Of a stretch of DNA of 8,735 nt, positions 1-7,784 are shown one piece after another. The stretch lies in contig JAESTW010000875.1 in assembly GCA_016763395.1 (NCBI GenBank), positions 1-8,735 on the forward strand, read 5' to 3'. The position numbers were made by a program, and so were the translations under genes. Below the pieces are notes generated by a model. That model was given only the letters and a program-made list of their open reading frames with translations. It searched no databases and was not told where the DNA came from. Origin of the DNA: Kofleriaceae bacterium (GTDB lineage: Bacteria > Myxococcota_A > Polyangia > Haliangiales > Haliangiaceae). Numbering within the stretch: position 1 is the first letter of the stretch; each line of letters starts with the position of its first letter.

Positions 1-1
1 C

Positions 2-880
<879 letters not shown>

Positions 881-1224
881 AGCGGGGCCGGTTCGGAATC
901 TGAGTGCTCAAACAGGTCCCACACCGAGCTTCCTAAGGTTGGCGAAGCTGCGTTTACCGTACGCGGCAATGTGCAGCTCACCTCTGGTGTTTCACACACA
1001 GGCCTTGACGACCCAAGTTGTTCTTGTGCCAACAGTGCCAAGCGATGACAAATCTCGGCCTAGCCATGTTGGGTAAAAATGTAATAGTTCTAGCAGCTTA
1101 TTTGATGCGAATATACTTCTCGCTAGGGCTCTCCGTTGTTCTTGTACTAATCTCTCGTTATCCGATATGGTAACTGGGGAATTGGTTGGCGAAGATTGCG
1201 GACCAGAATAGAGCGAGAGATATC
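881..1224. other. Intergenic region upstream of the reductase operon
   Basis: No convincing gene is present in these 344 bases on either strand. Two 11-bp sequences each occur twice: GGTTGGCGAAG at 937-947 and 1184-1194, and GTTGTTCTTGT at 1017-1027 and 1135-1145. The second half is more AT-rich and holds promoter-like hexamers (see the promoter entry). No hairpin followed by a T run, as expected for termination of the preceding gene, was found. A TTG at 1186 is in frame with the reductase and could extend it 13 residues into this region. Confidence 0.5.
1088..1171 (+). promoter_or_regulatory. Candidate promoter(s) for the sulfite/nitrite reductase operon
   Basis: Two sigma70-like candidates were picked by eye. 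The first has a good -10, TATACT (1112-1117), but only a poor -35, TTCTAG (1088-1093), with an 18-bp spacer. The second is TTGTAC (1142-1147) and TATGGT (1166-1171), also 18 bp apart. The second would start RNA near 1178, which would favour the ATG at 1225 over the TTG at 1186 as translation start. Neither is strong, and the organism's sigma preferences are unknown. Confidence 0.25.
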
Positions 1225-3486
1225 ATGAGTGATGTAGAGACGAAGTTGAATTGGAAAGAACGGCTAGGGCCACGGATTTCTGCTGAGATGGGCGAGGAGA
1301 TTGACGTTTTTGAGACGAACATGATCTTGCGAAAAGCGGGCAAAATTGCGCCCAAGATTTTCGCTGAAGCTCGTTTGCGCCGAGGCATGTACGGACAGAG
1401 ATACGACAATGGCAGTCGGCATGATGGCAGTGCCACGCAACGCTTGGACTTTCCCTGTGGTGATTTGACCAAGGGGCCGGAGACAGTTTGGGATGCCCCG
1501 GGAATGTGTCGAATCAAGATTCCTATGGGTGTTGTTAGCAACGAGCAACTCGATCTTCTGTCCGATTTGGCAGAAGAGTACAGCGATGCAATTTTGCATG
1601 TGACAACTCGCCAAGACATTCAACTGCATTTTGTACACATTGATAACTCCCCAGACTTGATGCGCCGTTTGGCCGCAGTGGGCATTACCACTCGTGAGGC
1701 TTGTGGCAACTCCGTTCGAAATATCACAGCGTGTCAGTATGCGGGAGCGTGCGCGGAGTCGGCCTTCGATGTCACTCCTTACGCTCGTGCTGCGACCTAT
1801 TTTCTCCTCGGACACAAGGACATTCAAGACTTCGGCCGGAAGTTCAAAATCTCGTTTTCTGGGTGTAAGACAAACCCCTGCGGGCTGGCGATGTTTCACG
1901 ACGTTGGTTGTATCGCAGTGACCAAGGAGATTGACGGCGTTGCCAAGCGTGGCTTCGAGTTTTACGTCGGCGGAGGATTGGGAGCAGTCCCGTTTCAGGC
2001 GCAGCTTTTTGACGAGTTTGTCCCCGAGGAAGAGCTCTTGCCACTGTGCCAGGCAGTGTGTCGGGTGTTTTCGCGTTTGGGAGAACGCAAGAACCGGGCG
2101 CGCGCGCGACTGAAATTCGTTGTCAAGAAGCTTGGGATCGATGAGTTTAAGGCGATTGTATTGCAGGAACGAGCGACGATTCCCGAAGATTCTCGGTGGA
2201 CTACCTATCTGGCTGAGCTTTCGGTGTCCGACGACAAGCCATTGCGAAAAGGTGAGCCCTTGGATGACAGCATCGCACTTCCAGAGGGGTTTTCTGATTG
2301 GCGAGAGCACAACTTGTGGCAACAACCGCAAGAGAATTATGTAACGGCTACGATTCGCCTGCCATTGGGCGATATTAGTGCAGAGCAAGCTCGGTCTCTC
2401 ACCACGATTGCACGCAAGTATACCGGTGATACGATTCGGCTGACGGTTGAGCAGAACATGGTGGTGCGCTTTCTGTCCGAGTCCGATTTGCCGAAGTTCT
2501 ACCTCGAACTCGCCGCCGCCAATCTCGCTTCGCCGGGCGCTTCGACGATTGCTGACATTGTTTCCTGTCCGGGGACTGATACCTGTAAACTCGGTGTGTC
2601 GGCGTCTCGCGGGCTTGCTGGAGAGCTCGAGAATAAGTTCGCCAGAGAGCCGTTAGTTGATCCTGAAGCGCAAAAACTTCATATTAAAACTAGTGGTTGT
2701 TTCAACTCTTGTAGCCAGCATCATGTTGCTGATTTGGGGTTTCTTGGTGTTTCTCGCATGGTCGAGGGACGGCGTGTCGCGCACTTTCAATTGGTGCTAG
2801 GAGGCGAGTGGGGCAACAACGGCGGGGCCTACGGGCTGGCTATTGGAGCGTTTCCCTCGAAGCGAATTCCGCAGGTCGTCGATCGGGTTCTTGGCTATTG
2901 GGCCAAAGAAAGAGAAGAGGGCGAGACCCTACAATCTTTCGTAAAGCGAGTCGGACGAGCTGTTATCAAGAAGGAGTTAAACTCACTGCGCAAGGTTCCC
3001 TCCTATGAGGAGAATCCTGATTTCTATACCGACTGGGGCGATTCCCGGGAATTTACGGTGGGTGATCTGGGGACTGGCGAGTGTGCCGGCGAAGTTGTTT
3101 CCATTGTGGAATTCGGACTTCAGGATGCAGAGAGGCGACTTTTTGACGCCCAGGTGGAACTTGAGGGTGAGCGGTCCGGACAGGCTTCGATGTCCGCTTA
3201 CAAGTCGATGCTCACGGCGGCGAAGGCGCTCATCATGGTGTTCAATATCGATATCGAGGAGGACGCGGACAGAGTGCTTTCGGACTTTCGGAAGCACTTT
3301 CACGACACCGGACGTTTTCACGACCCATTCGCGGGAGCCAAGTTCGCCCGTTATTTGCTCAACCGCTATGACAATCCGCCGAGTTTGGAAGACAGTGCAG
3401 TTACCGCTAGAGAGGCGATTGACGAGGCCCAACTCTTTATTGAAGCCGCGCAAGCCTGCTACCAGAGAATGCAGGGGACCATCTAA
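1225..3486 (+). CDS. Siroheme/4Fe-4S nitrite or sulfite reductase hemoprotein with an extra C-terminal helical domain
   Basis: A 753-residue enzyme of the duplicated nitrite/sulfite reductase fold, expected to carry out six-electron reduction of sulfite to sulfide or nitrite to ammonia in the cytoplasm. The first half has a ferredoxin-like domain and GNSVRNITAC; the second half has the siroheme-[4Fe-4S] ligand set CPGTDTC (Cys448, Cys454) and SGCFNSC (Cys492, Cys496). The first half also keeps cysteines at matching places: CQYAGAC (170, 176) and CKTNPC (214, 219). Substrate choice cannot be read from sequence. From about residue 597 a mostly helical tail of about 155 residues follows the catalytic core; its role is unknown. 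I chose ATG 1225 (MSDVETKLNW) with weak GAG-type sequences before it. The TTG at 1186, preceded by GGGGA, would add 13 residues. The stop overlaps the next gene by one base. No flavoprotein subunit (CysJ-like) is adjacent, so ferredoxin may be the electron donor (inference). Confidence 0.9.
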   Translation: MSDVETKLNWKERLGPRISAEMGEEIDVFETNMILRKAGKIAPKIFAEARLRRGMYGQRYDNGSRHDGSATQRLDFPCGDLTKGPETVWDAPGMCRIKIPMGVVSNEQLDLLSDLAEEYSDAILHVTTRQDIQLHFVHIDNSPDLMRRLAAVGITTREACGNSVRNITACQYAGACAESAFDVTPYARAATYFLLGHKDIQDFGRKFKISFSGCKTNPCGLAMFHDVGCIAVTKEIDGVAKRGFEFYVGGGLGAVPFQAQLFDEFVPEEELLPLCQAVCRVFSRLGERKNRARARLKFVVKKLGIDEFKAIVLQERATIPEDSRWTTYLAELSVSDDKPLRKGEPLDDSIALPEGFSDWREHNLWQQPQENYVTATIRLPLGDISAEQARSLTTIARKYTGDTIRLTVEQNMVVRFLSESDLPKFYLELAAANLASPGASTIADIVSCPGTDTCKLGVSASRGLAGELENKFAREPLVDPEAQKLHIKTSGCFNSCSQHHVADLGFLGVSRMVEGRRVAHFQLVLGGEWGNNGGAYGLAIGAFPSKRIPQVVDRVLGYWAKEREEGETLQSFVKRVGRAVIKKELNSLRKVPSYEENPDFYTDWGDSREFTVGDLGTGECAGEVVSIVEFGLQDAERRLFDAQVELEGERSGQASMSAYKSMLTAAKALIMVFNIDIEEDADRVLSDFRKHFHDTGRFHDPFAGAKFARYLLNRYDNPPSLEDSAVTAREAIDEAQLFIEAAQACYQRMQGTI

Positions 3487-4058
3487 TGTCGACTCTACTG
3501 AGGCAAATTGGCATCAAGTTTTTCCTCACCGAGGAGAGCGATTCGTCCCTGGACCGGTTTATCCCGGTTTTTCACGAGTGGATTCGGGAGAAGCGAATCT
3601 CGGACACTCTGCTGATTGACGTGGCCGATTATCGACATGTTCCCAACGGGCCCGGGATTATTTTAGTCGCCAATGAGGCTCACTATGCTATCGACTCCAC
3701 TGGTGGAGCGAGCGGACTCTTGTACTCTCGCCTGCGCGATCAAGCTCGTCCGGCCAAGGAGGCACTCGCCGATGCCATCAAGCGCGCTGCCTTTGCCGCC
3801 AACGCATTGCAAAACGAGCCACGCTTGGCCGAGAGCTTGAGCTTCCGTACCGACACCTTGGAGATGCACGTGTCCGACAGGCTGATAGCGCCCAATTCGC
3901 CGGAGACCCGCGCGAGTGTGGAGCCAATCTTTCGCTCGGTCTTGGAAGAATTGGGATACCAAGGGGGCGATATTGTGTTGGCTCAGGATTCGAGAAGCCG
4001 ATTCGCGCTGCGGCTGTCTGGCGCGAGGGAAAGTCCGTCGCTGGCTAGTCTTTGCTAA
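3486..4058 (+). CDS. Uncharacterised conserved-looking protein translationally coupled to the reductase
   Basis: A 190-residue soluble protein with no signal peptide or membrane segment. Its ATG shares a base with the reductase stop (TAATG), so ribosomes probably re-initiate here and the products are made together. Visible blocks are DVADYRHVPNGPGIILV (45-61), a following EAHYAID...GLLY stretch (64-80), an Ala-rich helix (85-110) and VSDRLIAPNSPET (129-141). The blocks resemble a hypothetical-protein family I recall next to such reductases in Myxococcota-like genomes, but I know no function for it. Cofactor insertion, electron-donor docking or assembly are possible roles by association only. 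It has one cysteine, the last residue, so it does not itself carry an iron-sulfur cluster. It is not an obvious DUF934 protein. The reading frame of the following 90 codons stays open in another phase (see 4059-4351). Confidence 0.75.
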   Translation: MSTLLRQIGIKFFLTEESDSSLDRFIPVFHEWIREKRISDTLLIDVADYRHVPNGPGIILVANEAHYAIDSTGGASGLLYSRLRDQARPAKEALADAIKRAAFAANALQNEPRLAESLSFRTDTLEMHVSDRLIAPNSPETRASVEPIFRSVLEELGYQGGDIVLAQDSRSRFALRLSGARESPSLASLC

Positions 4059-4351
4059 CGGGGTGGCGTGGCGTCCGCAGCAACTGAAGGCTAAGGATAC
4101 TTGGTTCAAGAAGCGCGGAGTACTACTTCCGACGGCATCGTATGCTCGTGAAGGGGTTACCTGTAAACTTGAACTTCGTGGAGTCAATGAAGTCGTCGTT
4201 GACTGGAGTGAATGTCGTAGTTACAAAGTGCCCCACAGAGCTCGCTTGACAATGATACCACCGTGCCGCAATCGCATTGCGATATCCTTGGTTCAAGGCA
4301 TCGTTAGAACAATCGAACTTGACTCAGAGTAACTCTGAGTTGAATGCTCGG
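4059..4351. other. Gap between convergent genes, with an open + frame of doubtful status
   Basis: No firm gene. A + frame in another phase, already open inside the previous gene, continues to TAA at 4330-4332. An in-frame GTG at 4063 would give 90 residues (VAWRPQQLKAKDTWFKKRGV and onward), ending IVRTIELDSE. It lacks a ribosome binding site, and I recognise no family. It could be a small gene, a decayed gene or chance. The gap ends in the inverted repeat at 4322-4340. Confidence 0.3.
4322..4340. terminator. Perfect 8-bp inverted repeat between convergent transcripts
   Basis: ACTCAGAG (4322-4329), loop TAA, CTCTGAGT (4333-4340). Three more outer pairs are possible in RNA if G-U wobbles count. 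It lies 11 bases past the stop of the - strand lipoprotein gene and downstream of the reductase operon, a typical place for a bidirectional terminator. There is no T run on either side and the stem is not GC-rich, so it may instead act as an RNA 3'-end stabiliser. Confidence 0.4.
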
Positions 4352-4681
4352 TTACTGTGATTGCTGCCGGCGCTGTTGGCTAGCTGCCGCCTGGCGACGC
4401 TCTTCTTCGATGCGGGTCTGGGCTATCACTCCTGCAGCGGCAGCCGTAGAGCCAGCTCTCGACTGAGAGCTGGTTTGTTGCCCTGATATTCGGACAGGGC
4501 GACACACACAGCCACTGGAGTACTCGCCAACGAAGATGTAACTGTCCATCTCCATGCCACCAGATTTACACATCTCGAAACAGGCGTTGGGACCGCCGGG
4601 AAAATGTGCGTCACCTTTGAATGAGGTGGGTTGCGGGCAACCAGTGAGCAATACGATTGAGGCGATGAGTACTTTCTTCAT
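4352..4681 (-). CDS. Small lipoprotein with four conserved-type cysteines
   Basis: A 109-residue precursor. The N-terminus MKKVLIASIVLLTGC is a lipoprotein signal peptide with lipobox LTGC, so Cys15 should be lipidated and the protein anchored to a membrane facing the periplasm or outside. The mature part has Cys34 and Cys38 (CX3C) and Cys58 and Cys60 (CXC) around GGMEMDSYIFVGEYSSGC, which suggests two disulfides or a small metal site. The last 35 residues are rich in Ala, Gln, Arg and Glu, probably a flexible or helical tail. AGGGGA ends two bases before the ATG, giving a good ribosome binding site with short spacing. It diverges from gcvP and converges on the reductase operon. It resembles short hypothetical lipoproteins I recall from Myxococcota-type genomes; the function is unknown. 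Confidence 0.8.
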   Translation of the reverse strand: MKKVLIASIVLLTGCPQPTSFKGDAHFPGGPNACFEMCKSGGMEMDSYIFVGEYSSGCVCRPVRISGQQTSSQSRAGSTAAAAGVIAQTRIEEERRQAAASQQRRQQSQ

Positions 4682-4713
4682 TTTCCCCTTGTATCACTCC
4701 AACGATGGCTACA

Positions 4714-4821
4714 GGTACCAAGCCCGCGTTTGATGAACCGGCACGGCTCTCACCCAACCAAATCCACTCCGTGACAGCATATAAACCTCGGAATTGGGTG
4801 AGATCGCGGGCAAATCGGTAC
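4714..4821 (+). promoter_or_regulatory. Nested inverted repeats upstream of gcvP (leader structure or operator)
   Basis: The inner arms are a perfect 10-bp inverted repeat: TCTCACCCAA (4748-4757) and TTGGGTGAGA (4794-4803). Immediately outside, GCCCGCG (4722-4728) pairs with CGCGGGC (4805-4811), and GTACC (4715-4719) with GGTAC (4817-4821). The 5' side also holds a small CCG-GCA-CGG hairpin (4738-4746). As RNA this would fold into a long bulged stem ending 43 bases before the GTG at 4865. As DNA the inner arms flank TATAAA (4780-4785), a possible -10 element, which would suit an operator. The sequence cannot decide between the two. It lacks the conserved core of the glycine riboswitch. Confidence 0.45.
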
Positions 4822-4864
4822 GGCTTAGGCTTCCGTGGGCTGGCAATCGCTGTACTGTCACTGG

Positions 4865-7738
4865 GTGACTGCCTCGACGTATTTTTCACCCACCGACACG
4901 TTTGCTAGACGCCATATTGGTCCCAATGGGAGCGACGTGGAGGCAATGCTTGAAAGCCTGTCGCTGGCGAGCTTAGATGAGCTGGCGGAGCAGACGATTC
5001 CCGCTCATATCAGGTTCTCAGAAGAACTCTCAATTGGACCAGAACGCAGTGAACGGGAACTGCTCGCTGAACTCAAGATCATCGCGGCGAAAAATCAGGT
5101 CTTCCGCTCGCTGATCGGACAGGGCTATTACAGTGCGGTGACTCCGGCGGTGATCTTGCGAAATGTTCTGGAGAACCCTGGATGGTATACCCAGTACACT
5201 CCCTACCAGGCGGAAATCGCGCAGGGACGGCTTGAGGCGCTGCTGAACTTTCAAAGTATGGTGGCTGACCTCACCGGGCTGCCCTTGTCCAATGCCTCTT
5301 TGCTGGATGAGGCGACGGCAGCGGCGGAGGCCATGGTTCTGTGTCACGCTGTTGGCCGGAAGAAACGACAGGTTTTTTATGTATCGACGGATTGCCATCA
5401 GCAAACCTTGGCGCTTCTGCAAACTCGGGCGGCTCCGATTGGCATAGAACTTATCGTAGTGTCGCCGGAGGAGATGAACTTCGACGACGAGAAGAGCTTT
5501 GGCGCACTTGTGCAATACCCCGGTTCCAAAGGCCAGATTGTCGACTACAGCTCTCTTTGTACGAGAGCTCACGAGTGTGGCGCCATGGTGGTTATGGCTT
5601 GTGACTTGATGGCGTTGACCCTGATTAAGTCGCCTGGTGATATGGGGGCTGATGTCGCGATTGGCAGCACGCAGCGATTCGGTGTCCCTCTGGGCTTCGG
5701 TGGTCCTCACGCTGCCTTCATCAGCACAAGCGAGAAGCACAAACGGCAGATGCCCGGACGAATTGTCGGTGTCTCTAAAGACGCACTCGGCCGGACAGCG
5801 TACCGGCTGGCATTGCAGACCCGAGAACAGCATATTCGCCGCGATAAGGCGCTGAGTAACATCTGCACATCGCAAGTACTGCTGGCGATTATGGCCGGAA
5901 TGTATGCGGTGTACCACGGACCGGACGGCTTGCGAGCGATTGCCAGACGTATCGCCGGAATGACACTGGCGTTGCAAGCGGGATTGCGAGAGCTTGGTTT
6001 CGAGCTTCCCTCTGGACAGGTGTTTGACACACTCTACGTGAAGGTTGCGGGAGCAGAGCGTGAGCGGATTCTGGCCGGCTGTTTGGCCAAGGAAATCAAC
6101 TTGGCGCACTACGAGGGGGGACTCGGGATTTCTCTCGATGAGACTTGCGGCGATCCGGAGATTGTTGATTTGCTGACGATCTTTGCGGGCGAGAAAAACG
6201 TACCTTCGCTGGCATCGCTCTCGCAATACGGCGAGTTTTCGTATCCCGAAAGTATCGCTCGGACAAGCGCGTTCCTAGAGCACGAAGTGTTCAACCGCTA
6301 TCACGCCGAGCACGAGATGTTGCGCTATCTCAATCGGCTGCAATCCAAAGATTTGTCGCTCACTACCTCGATGATTCCGTTGGGCTCGTGCACGATGAAG
6401 CTCAACGCCTCGTCCGAGATGCTGCCGATTTCGTGGCCGGAGTTTGCCAGCATGCATCCTTTTGCTCCCGAGTCACAGACTCTCGGATATCAAGAGTTGA
6501 CCAGTAGCCTCGGACGTTGGTTGGCCAATATTACGGGCATGCACACGACCTCCTTGCAGCCGAATTCCGGCGCGCAGGGCGAGTATGCGGGGCTTCTGAC
6601 AATTCGAGCGTATCAAGAAGCACAAGGGCAGGGGCATCGCACGATTTGTCTCATTCCAATTTCTGCGCACGGAACCAACCCGGCGAGTGCGGTCATGGCC
6701 GGGCTCAAAGTCGTTGCCGTGAAGTGCGATGACAAGGGCAATATCGATGTCTCGGACTTGCGTGCCAAGGCTAGCCAGCACAAGGATAACTTGGCCGCTA
6801 CCATGATTACCTATCCCTCGACGCACGGAGTGTTCGAAGATGGCATCGCCGAGATGTGCTCGATCGTGCACGAATGCGGCGGACAGGTGTACCTCGATGG
6901 CGCGAATATGAATGCCCAGGTGGGGCTGTGCCGTCCGGGAGATTACGGCGCGGACGTCATTCACCTGAACCTGCACAAGACTTTCAGTATCCCCCACGGC
7001 GGCGGTGGCCCGGGGGTTGGACCTATCTGTGTTGGCGAGCACCTGGCTCCCTATTTGCCCGGACACGTGATGTCCGCCGAATCGCTAGAGAGTGCTTCCG
7101 GCGCTGTGTCGGCGGCGCCCTTTGGGTCGGCAGGTGTGTTGCCCATCTCTTGGATGTACATCGCGCTGATGGGGTCCGCTGGGCTAAAGCGCGCAACGCA
7201 GATTGCGATTCTGAATGCGAACTACATGGCCAAGCGATTGGGTGGGCACTATCCGCTTCTCTACTCGGGAAAGAATGGTCGGGTTGCGCATGAGTTTATC
7301 CTGGATATGCGTCCGTACAAAAAATCCGCCGGCGTTGAAATTGACGACATCGCCAAGCGGCTTATGGACTATGGATATCATGCTCCGACGATGTCTTTCC
7401 CTGTTCCCGGAACCTTGATGATCGAGCCGACGGAGAGTGAATGCAAAGCGGAACTCGACAGGTTTTGTGACGCTCTGATAAGCATACGCGCTGAAATTCG
7501 CGACATTGAAGAGGAGCGAATTGGCCGAGACAACAACCCTTTGAAGTTCGCGCCGCATTCGGCCAAAGACATTACGAGTGATACCTGGGACCGCGCCTAT
7601 ACAAGGAACGAGGGTGCGTTTCCTGCCGAATACCTCTTGGCGCACAAGTACTGGCCACCGGTGTCGCGAATTGACAATGCCTTTGGCGACCGCAATCTGA
7701 TGTGTACTTGTCCGAGCGTCGAAGAAATGGAGTTTTAA
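4865..7738 (+). CDS. gcvP: Glycine dehydrogenase (decarboxylating), P-protein of the glycine cleavage system
   Basis: Full-length single-chain P-protein of 957 residues. It decarboxylates glycine on pyridoxal phosphate and passes the aminomethyl group to the lipoyl arm of GcvH, in the cytoplasm. The N-terminal half starts with the typical TDTFARRHIGP and contains AIGSTQRFGVPLGFGGPHAA and REQHIRRDKALSNICTSQ. The C-terminal half contains IPLGSCTMKLNA, PISAHGTNPASA and the cofactor motif HLNLHKTFSIPHGGGGPG, with the PLP lysine at about residue 705. It ends with RNLMCTCPS, as usual for the family. I chose GTG 4865 because the family-like sequence begins there (VTASTYFSPTDTF). A GTG at 4835 adds 10 residues that look foreign but has a weak AGG before it; neither has a strong ribosome binding site. 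No gcvT, gcvH or lpd is adjacent, so the partners must be encoded elsewhere. Control may act through the inverted repeats upstream. Confidence 0.97.
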   Translation: MTASTYFSPTDTFARRHIGPNGSDVEAMLESLSLASLDELAEQTIPAHIRFSEELSIGPERSERELLAELKIIAAKNQVFRSLIGQGYYSAVTPAVILRNVLENPGWYTQYTPYQAEIAQGRLEALLNFQSMVADLTGLPLSNASLLDEATAAAEAMVLCHAVGRKKRQVFYVSTDCHQQTLALLQTRAAPIGIELIVVSPEEMNFDDEKSFGALVQYPGSKGQIVDYSSLCTRAHECGAMVVMACDLMALTLIKSPGDMGADVAIGSTQRFGVPLGFGGPHAAFISTSEKHKRQMPGRIVGVSKDALGRTAYRLALQTREQHIRRDKALSNICTSQVLLAIMAGMYAVYHGPDGLRAIARRIAGMTLALQAGLRELGFELPSGQVFDTLYVKVAGAERERILAGCLAKEINLAHYEGGLGISLDETCGDPEIVDLLTIFAGEKNVPSLASLSQYGEFSYPESIARTSAFLEHEVFNRYHAEHEMLRYLNRLQSKDLSLTTSMIPLGSCTMKLNASSEMLPISWPEFASMHPFAPESQTLGYQELTSSLGRWLANITGMHTTSLQPNSGAQGEYAGLLTIRAYQEAQGQGHRTICLIPISAHGTNPASAVMAGLKVVAVKCDDKGNIDVSDLRAKASQHKDNLAATMITYPSTHGVFEDGIAEMCSIVHECGGQVYLDGANMNAQVGLCRPGDYGADVIHLNLHKTFSIPHGGGGPGVGPICVGEHLAPYLPGHVMSAESLESASGAVSAAPFGSAGVLPISWMYIALMGSAGLKRATQIAILNANYMAKRLGGHYPLLYSGKNGRVAHEFILDMRPYKKSAGVEIDDIAKRLMDYGYHAPTMSFPVPGTLMIEPTESECKAELDRFCDALISIRAEIRDIEEERIGRDNNPLKFAPHSAKDITSDTWDRAYTRNEGAFPAEYLLAHKYWPPVSRIDNAFGDRNLMCTCPSVEEMEF

Positions 7739-7784
7739 GAGGACTCGCCGTCCTAGGACACAGTGATCTTAGGATGCTGGGAGA
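7739..7784. other. Short convergent gap after gcvP with a weak hairpin
   Basis: The 46 bases between gcvP and the oppositely oriented ferritin-like gene contain AGGAC-TCGCC-GTCCT (7740-7754), a 5-bp stem with a 5-base loop, overlapping the palindrome TCCTAGGA (7751-7758). No T run follows. It could aid termination from either side, but the stem is short. Confidence 0.2.

Noticed and set aside
1264..2388. Long antisense frame (374 codons) across the reductase gene
   Set aside because: It lies wholly inside a well-supported gene and has no recognisable motifs; it is a by-product of codon bias.
4690..4864. Glycine riboswitch upstream of gcvP
   Set aside because: The conserved glycine-aptamer core sequences were looked for and not found; only inverted repeats are present.
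4611..4889. - strand ORF of 92 codons between the lipoprotein gene and gcvP
   Set aside because: It overlaps the lipoprotein start, the inverted repeats and the gcvP start, and shows no motif or binding site.
5030..6226. Antisense frame of 398 codons across gcvP
   Set aside because: The gcvP frame shows family motifs throughout; the antisense product is low-complexity Arg/Gln-rich sequence with no domain.
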